From: Acholeplasmataceae bacterium
GTDB taxonomy: Bacteria; Bacillota_I; Bacilli_A; Izemoplasmatales; Hujiaoplasmataceae
Direction of reading: 5' to 3'
Assembly: GCA_012515085.1 (NCBI GenBank)
Contig: JAAYZB010000087.1
Span: 1 to 34,568 of the forward strand
DNA: 34,568 nucleotides
The translations under genes and the position numbers were made by a program. Below the pieces are notes generated by a model. The model saw only the letters and a list, made by a program, of their open reading frames with translations. It was not told the origin of the DNA and ran no database searches. Numbering within the stretch: the first letter of the stretch is position 1; each line of letters opens with the position of its first letter. This document shows, piece by piece, positions 27,427 through 34,568 of the stretch.

Positions 27427-28440
27427 TTATTTCTCATTTTCTATTAATCGATATTGAATTTGATGACGATACCACTCGCCTTTATTGAGTCTATAGACTG
27501 GCGAACTTGTCTTTTCATCCAGTCTTAGCGGATAATGCGGTTCCATGGCAATGGCCGAATGCAATCCTAGTAACCGTCCGGTTTGAATCGGCACTTTGGG
27601 ATCGGGATAATTCGTGGTATAGATTGTGATCCCAGGATAAGTGCTTATGATCGTGAGCGAGCGGTTGGATTTTTTCGACGTCAATACCAGATCTAGATCT
27701 CGAGGTTTTTTGAGAATAAAATAATGATCCAACCCGTTTGATCCCTGGCTTTTCAGCAAAGGATCTGTAATGCTTGGCATCACAAAACGACGTTGTCTAA
27801 AATCGAAGAGAGTGTCGTCAACAGAAATTTTCTCGGTCCCGAGAATATCGTCATCCACTAAGACTACTTCATCGGCATTGATCAACAATTGATGAGATGT
27901 AATTGGATGATCAAAATCACCATCCAAGTTAAAATAGGCGTGATTGGTCATGTTCAACAAGGTGTCTTCATTGGCTATAGCTTCATAAAAGACGGTGAGC
28001 CCGGAATGATCGACGACATAGGTGATTTCAATCTTTACCAGTCCCTTCATGAAAGGGTGCCGATAGTCGCTTTGAAATACGACAGTCGCGCCTTGAAGGG
28101 TTTCCTCTGTCTTGACCAAATCAAAGTTGATAAAGGAGAACCCGTATTCCGCACTATGAAGCAAGTGCGGATGGTTGCACTTCACTTGATAGTTTTTTGC
28201 CTCAAAACAAAATTCGCTGTTCGGGATTCTTCCGGTCATCGGTCCAATGGTCGATCCTAAATACATTCCCGGCGATTGGTAATGGTGATAATTTGCATAT
28301 CGGCTAACAAGGTCGGTTCCATCCGCAGCCCTCCATTTAGTCCAAGTCGCTCCCAATGTAAGAAAGGCAAATACTTGCTGATTGGCCAACGTGACTGTTA
28401 CTTCGCGGATATTGTCAAATACGGGTTGAATAGAAATCAT
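27427..28440 (-). CDS. Aldose 1-epimerase (galactose mutarotase)
   Basis: GSTIGPMTGRIPNSEF; LNMTNHAYFNLDGD; GLDHYFIL; LHSAIAMEPHYPLR. Confidence 0.87.
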   Translation of the reverse strand: MISIQPVFDNIREVTVTLANQQVFAFLTLGATWTKWRAADGTDLVSRYANYHHYQSPGMYLGSTIGPMTGRIPNSEFCFEAKNYQVKCNHPHLLHSAEYGFSFINFDLVKTEETLQGATVVFQSDYRHPFMKGLVKIEITYVVDHSGLTVFYEAIANEDTLLNMTNHAYFNLDGDFDHPITSHQLLINADEVVLVDDDILGTEKISVDDTLFDFRQRRFVMPSITDPLLKSQGSNGLDHYFILKKPRDLDLVLTSKKSNRSLTIISTYPGITIYTTNYPDPKVPIQTGRLLGLHSAIAMEPHYPLRLDEKTSSPVYRLNKGEWYRHQIQYRLIENEK

Positions 28441-29165
28441 TGATCATTGTCTCCTGTTCTATAGTCACTAGTAAGATATGGTTCAATTTGTTTTTTATAA
28501 GGCGAAAAGAGCGGTCCTTCCGGAGCAAACGAAAAAAATTGGATTTCTCTGGTTATCGGATGTGGAAACTGTAGCCGATAGGCCCACAGTCCGATGTCAT
28601 TGGTTTTTAATAAAGCAGATGCTCCATATTTTCGATCATTGAACAAGGGGTGGCCTCGAGACGCAAATTGGATGCGGATTTGATGAAATCTTCCCGTAAC
28701 TAGGGTAATCTCCACAAGGGTTCCCTTTTGTTTCTGCCAAGTGACATGCGCCAGCGATTCATACTTCAGAATTGCGGTTTTTCCAGAAGAATCAACTGAA
28801 GCAATGTGTTCTTCCAGATCTTTTTTTAGTTCATCACTCAGCATCTCTACTGGGTTGAGTAAAGATAAAGACCCTTCCACTAACGCGAAATAGGATTTGC
28901 AGAATTGCCCCTCACGAATTGCTTGACTTAACCGACTGGCTGCTTTCGATGTTCGAGCAAAAACCATAACTCCGCCCACATTAAGATCGAGTCGGTGAAC
29001 CAAACCAAGAAACACATTTCCCGGTTTCGAGTACTTTTCTTTCAAATAGCTTTTTATTTCCGTCAACATGTCCGGAAGTGGCTTACTGCCTTTTTGACTC
29101 AAAATTCCCGGAGGTTTGACGCAGACGATCACATGATTATCTTCATACAAGACTTTGAGTTCCAT
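28437..29165 (-). CDS. RluA family pseudouridine synthase
   Basis: LVHRLDLNVGGVMVFARTSKAAS; LVTGRFHQIRIQFASRGHPLFNDRKYG; LWAYRLQFPHP. Confidence 0.92.
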   Translation of the reverse strand: MELKVLYEDNHVIVCVKPPGILSQKGSKPLPDMLTEIKSYLKEKYSKPGNVFLGLVHRLDLNVGGVMVFARTSKAASRLSQAIREGQFCKSYFALVEGSLSLLNPVEMLSDELKKDLEEHIASVDSSGKTAILKYESLAHVTWQKQKGTLVEITLVTGRFHQIRIQFASRGHPLFNDRKYGASALLKTNDIGLWAYRLQFPHPITREIQFFSFAPEGPLFSPYKKQIEPYLTSDYRTGDNDQ

Positions 29166-29166
29166 C

Positions 29167-29967
29167 TTATCCCAACGCTACGTCCAAAATCATCATCACG
29201 ACAAAACCGAACATTACCGCCATCGTACCGATGTTTGAATGTTTCCCAAGCAATGCTTCCGGAATCAATTCTTCTACTACTACATAAATCATTGCGCCCG
29301 CCGCAAACGCCAAAAGCCACGGCATGACCGTGACCAATTGACTTGCCAACAAGAGTCCGATAACCGCAAACACCGGTTCAACGACGCCACTCAAAGCGCC
29401 ATAGAAAAAGGATTTTCCTCTGGACATCTTTTCTTGTCTCAGCGGTAGTGAAATGGCGGCGCCTTCCGGAAAATTCTGAAGACCGATCCCAATGGCCAAA
29501 CCAAAGGCCGATGCGATGGCGATTGCGGAATTGCTTTGAAGCGCGAGGCCAAAAGCCAAACCAACAGCCAACCCCTCAGGAACATTGTGAAGTGCCACGG
29601 CAAATACAAGCATAGTGGTTCGTTTCCAGCTGGCATGTAAGCCCTCCGGTTTATCTTCGCCAATATGGAGATGCGGCAACAAAGTGTCCACTAGTAACAA
29701 GAATAGGCCACCACCCACGAAACCTACTGCGGCCGGAATCCACCCGATCATTCCGAGTAACTCCGCTTCTTCAATTGCGGGATTCAAGAGCGACCAAACC
29801 GACGCGGCAATCATGACTCCCGCCGCAAATCCAAGTGATAAGCGTTTGAACAGATCGCTCATCGAGTGTTTAAAGAAGAACACCATGGCCGAACCGGCTG
29901 TGGTCATCACGGTTATAAAGGATATTCCAATGGCTGTAATTGTTCCATCTGATAAGCCAAACATCAA
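29167..29967 (-). CDS. ZIP family divalent metal transporter
   Basis: FAAGVMIAASVWSLLNPAIE; AVALHNVPEGLAVGLAFG; IGIGLQNFPEGAAISLPL; AGAMIYVVVEELIPEA. Confidence 0.92.
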   Translation of the reverse strand: MMFGLSDGTITAIGISFITVMTTAGSAMVFFFKHSMSDLFKRLSLGFAAGVMIAASVWSLLNPAIEEAELLGMIGWIPAAVGFVGGGLFLLLVDTLLPHLHIGEDKPEGLHASWKRTTMLVFAVALHNVPEGLAVGLAFGLALQSNSAIAIASAFGLAIGIGLQNFPEGAAISLPLRQEKMSRGKSFFYGALSGVVEPVFAVIGLLLASQLVTVMPWLLAFAAGAMIYVVVEELIPEALLGKHSNIGTMAVMFGFVVMMILDVALG

Positions 29968-29976
29968 ATTTTCCTC

Positions 29977-32319
29977 CTATTGATAGTTCAAATTATTCGT
30001 CCAAACAAAATCGATTGGAAATGCTTCTTCGAGTAATCGTTGAAGGTCGGGATTGGGACACGCTTTCGCTTCCCCTTTGGGCCCAAACACCAACCGGTGA
30101 AGTTGATGTATGTCTTGCATCGCCCAAGCCATGTTGTTTAGCATTATCGTCGGAAAAGTTGTCTCCGCGACCGTCCATGATTGAAGTGCAGGGCATTGTT
30201 TTTTGACTAGTGGCCAGATTTCTTTGATGAATAATGGCCAATTCACAACTTTGAAACTGGCATATTGATCTGTCATTGATGCAGGAATGTACTTGAGATT
30301 ATCATGAATTGAATCCTGATATCGAGCGGGCAACAACAATAACGATTTATGATGCTTCTCCAACAATAAAGGGAATGCCGCCACAATTGATTGACGATTT
30401 CCGGCAAATTCGTGAATCAAGCATTCCTCGCTCTCTCGTTCCAGTCGAAGAACGACATAAGCACTGATTTTTCCTTGTTTCTCTATGATTTCCAATGCAT
30501 GATCCACCATCATTCGCGGAATCAGCGTTCCTTTGATCAATCGTTGCATCGACTCAAGTGTTCGTTCGTAACGAAATGGTTCGGATTCTGACAATTGAAA
30601 TATGGTTGGCAAATCTTGTTCTTGATAATCTCGAATTATGACGGCATCTGTTTTTTTCATCACAGAAGGATCCATCATATACCCCTTCACATGCCCGACG
30701 CGAGTCGCCCCAAAACGTTCATAGAGCGATCCTTCTCCGGATATGATCGCCAAGCTGATTTGCTCGCTAAGCATCTTCGTTTCCGCCATTTTTAGCAATG
30801 CGGAAGCCAATCTGCGGCCTTGATAGTCTTTTCTTGTACAGACAGATCCAATCGATCCCACCTGCAAATATGCGTCTCCAAGATGAAGGCTCGCAGGATA
30901 ATAGCTGACTAAAGAAAGTACTTCTTCGTCTTTTGTTGCGACAAACATTCGCTCTTGATTTGCTTTTCCAAGTAATAAGGGATACTCGCGATCCATGGCT
31001 TCCTTGAATGTTTCCGATGCCAAACGAATCGCTCCGTGATACTCTTCCTCCCGACAAGGGTGAAAAGCGATAGGGGCAGTCATTTTATCGATATAATTGG
31101 CATAATCAACCATGGTCTTTCTCTTTCGAGACTCTTCGGCGGCAAAAGCTAATAAATGGCTCGCTATTGACGCATCCAAATCAGCTTTATCACGATTGGC
31201 ATCCGTTTCTATGAAACCGATAAAAGCCTCCATGATCCCTTGATCGCCACCACCATGACCCGTTTCGCCTGGATCGCAGTGCTTCGTTTCAATGACGCCT
31301 TTTCCGAATTGGATCAATTCCAATTCGCTTTTTTCCAGATGACCACGGATTTCTCCCAGAGTTCCCATCAGTTTGATCGTTCTTGTGTTCTCTTCAGTAA
31401 AGGCCGTCATTGTAAATGCAACCGTCACTTCATTCTCAAACTCAATGATGGTCACTTGATGATCGACGACATCGTTGTCATTGTGATAAACACAGCGTCC
31501 ATAGGGTCCGTTTTTTAACGCTGCGAGGAGCGATTCGTCAGTCATTTGGTTTGAAACGGGCAGTTTCATCCAAATTGGTGCCTTTAAATAGACTTTTGGC
31601 GCATAAAATAAGCAGGTGTCTTTCACCGGGCAACCATCCATGCAGAAAGGTGGGCTACCTTTCGGCGCATTGGATTCTTTATAGTGAGTCAACTTTCCAA
31701 GCGAAGATACTTGTTTGATTTTGCTGTTAGAAAGCCAAATCATCAGGTCCAAATCGTGACAAGATTTGGCGAGCAACATCGGTGCCGATTTCTTTTCATT
31801 GTGCCAGTTTCCCCTCACATAACTGTGAGCATGATGCCAATAGGATACGTTTTCGTTATGTTGGATCGTCATCAATTTTCCAATTTTTCCGTCATCCAGC
31901 CATGCTTTGATTTGTGAAAAAAACGGCGTATAACGCAAGACATGTCCAATCATCATCTTTCGATTCCATTGCTTTGCCTTCTCTCCAAGAAGCAGACAGT
32001 CTTCCGGGGTGACAGCCATTGGTTTTTCCAAGAAGATATCATATCCGAGTTCCATCGCTTTTAAAGCCGGCGCAACATGCAAGGTATCTTGGGTACAGAT
32101 AAAACAAGTATCGGCCATTTTGGGAGAAGCCAATATCTCTTGATCCGTCGGATATTGCTTATCGATAGGTATCTGGTGTTGATAACTAAAATAAGCCCGT
32201 CTTTCGAGATCAGGCTCGGCAACCGCCACAAACCGAATCGCTTCCGGATGCTTTAATCCGTATTCGCCGTAGACACCAATGCCTCTGGCGCCTGCGCCAA
32301 TTAAGATTGCTGTGATCAT
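29977..32319 (-). CDS. Fusion: N-terminal Gfo/Idh/MocA oxidoreductase plus C-terminal Eis-like GNAT acetyltransferase region
   Basis: N-terminal AILIGAGARGIGVYG nucleotide-binding motif, FLEKPMAV, and FCMDGCPVKDTC. GNAT region from about residue 413 (about 31083 downward): VGSIGSVCTRKDYQGRRLASALLKMAE. One uninterrupted 780-aa ORF. Confidence 0.85.
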   Translation of the reverse strand: MITAILIGAGARGIGVYGEYGLKHPEAIRFVAVAEPDLERRAYFSYQHQIPIDKQYPTDQEILASPKMADTCFICTQDTLHVAPALKAMELGYDIFLEKPMAVTPEDCLLLGEKAKQWNRKMMIGHVLRYTPFFSQIKAWLDDGKIGKLMTIQHNENVSYWHHAHSYVRGNWHNEKKSAPMLLAKSCHDLDLMIWLSNSKIKQVSSLGKLTHYKESNAPKGSPPFCMDGCPVKDTCLFYAPKVYLKAPIWMKLPVSNQMTDESLLAALKNGPYGRCVYHNDNDVVDHQVTIIEFENEVTVAFTMTAFTEENTRTIKLMGTLGEIRGHLEKSELELIQFGKGVIETKHCDPGETGHGGGDQGIMEAFIGFIETDANRDKADLDASIASHLLAFAAEESRKRKTMVDYANYIDKMTAPIAFHPCREEEYHGAIRLASETFKEAMDREYPLLLGKANQERMFVATKDEEVLSLVSYYPASLHLGDAYLQVGSIGSVCTRKDYQGRRLASALLKMAETKMLSEQISLAIISGEGSLYERFGATRVGHVKGYMMDPSVMKKTDAVIIRDYQEQDLPTIFQLSESEPFRYERTLESMQRLIKGTLIPRMMVDHALEIIEKQGKISAYVVLRLERESEECLIHEFAGNRQSIVAAFPLLLEKHHKSLLLLPARYQDSIHDNLKYIPASMTDQYASFKVVNWPLFIKEIWPLVKKQCPALQSWTVAETTFPTIMLNNMAWAMQDIHQLHRLVFGPKGEAKACPNPDLQRLLEEAFPIDFVWTNNLNYQ

Positions 32320-32386
32320 GTCATCTCACCCACTTAAAGAATATTGTATCACAAAATTGAATAATTGCGATGGTTCCAACAAAAAA

Positions 32387-32403
32387 CCGGGTAGAAAACC
32401 CGG
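32387..32403 (-). terminator. Terminator downstream of the AspRS gene
   Basis: CCGGGT/ACCCGG hairpin with a minus-strand TTTTTT tail. Confidence 0.78.
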
Positions 32404-32412
32404 CTGTTTATT

Positions 32413-33732
32413 TTAAGGATTCACTCGATTGGGTCCCCGGTAAAGGAAGGTCACATCCCGAATGCTTTCGGTATCGAAAAGCCGCATCAGAAAACGGGTG
32501 AGGCCATACCCATAGCCCCCGTGTGGTGGCATGCCGTAGCGGAAAAAATTAAAGTAGAAATCCAGAGGTTCCAACGACATCCCTTTCATCAACGCTTGGG
32601 ATTTCAGCACATCCAATCGGTGTTCACGTTGAGCTCCCGTTGTGATTTCCACTCCGCGGAAAATCAAATCGAAACTCTTGGTCAAGCCTGTATCGGGATC
32701 AAGCATATGGTAGAAAGGCCTCGCTTCAAACGGATAATCAGTCACAAACACATAGTCTGATTTAAATTCCTTTTTGGCATATATTCCAATCAGTTCTTCT
32801 TCGCGACGGTCGAAATCATATTCTTTTTCCCCAGAATAATGGTATTTCTCCCGGATGATTTTTTTTGCTTCCAAAAGCGGGATACGTGGAAACGTGGGCA
32901 ATTCTGCCGACCATTCTTTTTTATAGAGCTCGAAATATTCGGCCCCAATGGACTCGGTCAGTTTTTGCATGACCCGTTTGCAGACCATTTCTTCCATATC
33001 CATTACGTCATGGTGTGACTCGATCCAACTGATCTCGCAGTCAACACTCGTGAATTCGGTCGCATGAAAAGCCGTATGCGAATTCTCCGCTCTAAAAGCC
33101 GGCGCAATTTCAAAAACATTGTTAAACCCAGCTGCCATGGCCATCTGTTTATAGAACTGGGGAGACTGAGCCAAATATACCGTTTTGCCAAAGTAGTCCA
33201 TTTTAAATACTTCAGCTCCAGACTCTGATGCGGTGCCTAGAATCTTTGGTGAGTGGATCTCAATGAAATTATGTTCTAGCCAATATTCGCGCATCGCCAT
33301 TTCCGCTATTGTTTGGGCTTTAAAAATCAAGTAGTTCCGATCCACACGAAGATCTAAGAATCGATTGTCTAAACGTAATTCTTTGTTTGACTTGTTCGTA
33401 TAGTCCAAGATATCAATCGGTAATTCTTCGGCACTCTGACTGGTCACGATCAGATCAGTGGGGATGAGTTCCATCCCCCGAAGTTTGACCGATGGTGCCT
33501 CATGCAATATTCCTCGCACTTTGACGGTGCTTTCTTTGGTCAACTTCGTCACGATTTGATTCATTGCTTCATTCGCATCGTTTTTTTCAATGGTGACTTG
33601 TACTTTCCCCGAAGAATCGCGAAGAACAACAAATTGAACAAACTGTAAATCCCGGATTTTATCAACAAATCCGGAGATTTCAAGCTCTTGATTATAGTAT
33701 TGTGGTAAGTCTTTAAAATAGATTGTTTTCAT
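32413..33732 (-). CDS. Aspartyl-tRNA synthetase, archaeal/eukaryal-like short form; Asp versus Asp/Asn specificity unresolved
   Basis: Class II motifs YLAQSPQFYKQMAMAAGFNNVFEIAPAFRAENSHTAFHATEFTSVDCEISW and GGYGYGLTRFLMRLFD. 439 aa without the bacterial GAD insertion. Confidence 0.8.
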   Translation of the reverse strand: MKTIYFKDLPQYYNQELEISGFVDKIRDLQFVQFVVLRDSSGKVQVTIEKNDANEAMNQIVTKLTKESTVKVRGILHEAPSVKLRGMELIPTDLIVTSQSAEELPIDILDYTNKSNKELRLDNRFLDLRVDRNYLIFKAQTIAEMAMREYWLEHNFIEIHSPKILGTASESGAEVFKMDYFGKTVYLAQSPQFYKQMAMAAGFNNVFEIAPAFRAENSHTAFHATEFTSVDCEISWIESHHDVMDMEEMVCKRVMQKLTESIGAEYFELYKKEWSAELPTFPRIPLLEAKKIIREKYHYSGEKEYDFDRREEELIGIYAKKEFKSDYVFVTDYPFEARPFYHMLDPDTGLTKSFDLIFRGVEITTGAQREHRLDVLKSQALMKGMSLEPLDFYFNFFRYGMPPHGGYGYGLTRFLMRLFDTESIRDVTFLYRGPNRVNP

Positions 33733-33806
33733 AAGTCACTCTCCATGCTTTTCAGCGTATTATATCATAGACCTTCATTCGATACAATCATCTCCAGATG
33801 AGTTCT

Positions 33807-34568
33807 CTATTCGGCTTTGTTTGCCTGGTGTACGACCACTTGGGGAAAGGGAATTTCAATCCCGTTGGCATCAAGGATTTCTTTGACTCTTTGGCGCATC
33901 AAACGTTCCACCCCGTAATGTTTTTCGGTCATGGTTTTGGCAATAACTCGAAGATCGACACTACTCGCCCCTAAGGAAACGACGCCAACTACTTGAGGAT
34001 CTTCAATAAGGTCTTCGATTTCCTTGCGAAGTTTGGGTAATTCTTCTTTCAATAAGGAGATTGTTTTTTCGATATCTTCATCATAGGCAATTGAAAAATC
34101 AACAATTGCTATCGATGGATTTCGAGAAAAATTGATCATCGACGAAATTGACCCGTTGGATATGATATTGATTTCCCCGCGCCAATTACGAATTCTCGTT
34201 GTTTTCAACCCGATTTCTAGGACTTCGCCTTTAAATCCACCAATATCGACGATATCTCCGACGTCAAAATGGTGTTCAAAAATGATAAAAAATCCCGCAA
34301 TCAAGTCGTTAATAAATTTTTGTGCCCCTAATCCGATTACCAAACCGGCAACCCCTAGTCCAGCCAATGCCGGAACGACATTGACTCCCCACAAAGCTAA
34401 AATAATGATAATTGCCATGATCCCAACTAAATATTTGATAATGCTCATCGTCACTTTTGCAATTGTTTTTTTACGTTTTTGCATTGGCCCGGGTTTCTGG
34501 CCAACTCGGAACAACGCAATTCGGCTCACTTTTTGAATGGCCATCATCACGACAATGACCGCGATCGA
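33807..34568 (-). CDS. MscS family mechanosensitive channel; 5' end truncated by window edge
   Basis: ALAGLGVAGLVIGLGAQKFINDLIAGFFIIFEHHFDVGDIVDIGGFKGEVLEIGLKTTRIR. The frame stays open to the window edge (SIAVIV upstream of 34550). Confidence 0.9.
   Translation of the reverse strand, partial: SIAVIVVMMAIQKVSRIALFRVGQKPGPMQKRKKTIAKVTMSIIKYLVGIMAIIIILALWGVNVVPALAGLGVAGLVIGLGAQKFINDLIAGFFIIFEHHFDVGDIVDIGGFKGEVLEIGLKTTRIRNWRGEINIISNGSISSMINFSRNPSIAIVDFSIAYDEDIEKTISLLKEELPKLRKEIEDLIEDPQVVGVVSLGASSVDLRVIAKTMTEKHYGVERLMRQRVKEILDANGIEIPFPQVVVHQANKAE

Noticed and set aside
25897-28440. galT-galM as a complete Leloir pathway operon
   Set aside because: No galactokinase or UDP-galactose epimerase in the window; only GalT and GalM are supported here.
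348-32319. Other small ORFs in the track opposite or overlapping large genes (e.g. 594-920, 5116-5451, 12607-12987, 16954-17343)
   Set aside because: All are alternative-frame translations of convincing genes, with low-complexity or motif-free products and no ribosome-binding evidence.
1-34568. CRISPR array, transposon, prophage, rRNA or tRNA
   Set aside because: No regularly spaced repeats, transposase or phage motifs, or recognisable rRNA/tRNA sequence seen by eye; a tool-based scan was not possible here.

Overview
The window is a gene-dense bacterial chromosomal segment of about 34.6 kb. It uses the standard bacterial code: several genes end in TGA and Trp is TGG. It looks like a low-to-moderate GC Firmicutes/Bacilli-type or Mollicutes-adjacent genome; this lineage call is inferred from gene content only. 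Nearly all of it is assignable chromosomal coding sequence: alaS (5' end only, with a T-box leader), recD2, an M24 Xaa-Pro peptidase, a VTT/DedA-like protein, gap, spx, pepF, trpS (with a T-box leader), ptsH, a membrane-anchored EIIB-like protein, ppa, an MFS transporter, an amidohydrolase plus M20 hydrolase pair, a DUF368 protein, rimO, manA, a marR plus heterodimeric ABC exporter operon, degV, a two-subunit class I fumarase, proS, type-2 galT, galM, an RluA-family synthase, a ZIP transporter, a Gfo/Idh/MocA-GNAT fusion, a short AspRS and an mscS fragment. I saw no CRISPR array, transposase, rRNA, tRNA or defence island. I did not find a clearly new multi-gene system. The best second-look items are: (1) a ppa gene interrupted by an in-frame TAA just before its conserved Tyr-Lys active-site pair; (2) a 780-aa oxidoreductase plus Eis-like acetyltransferase fusion; (3) an HPr gene translationally coupled to a membrane-anchored EIIB-like protein with no Cys at the expected phospho-acceptor position; (4) an Spx with an extra four-Cys C-terminal tail; (5) a consensus marR promoter with a perfect inverted repeat on its -35 box; (6) a short archaeal/eukaryal-style AspRS.
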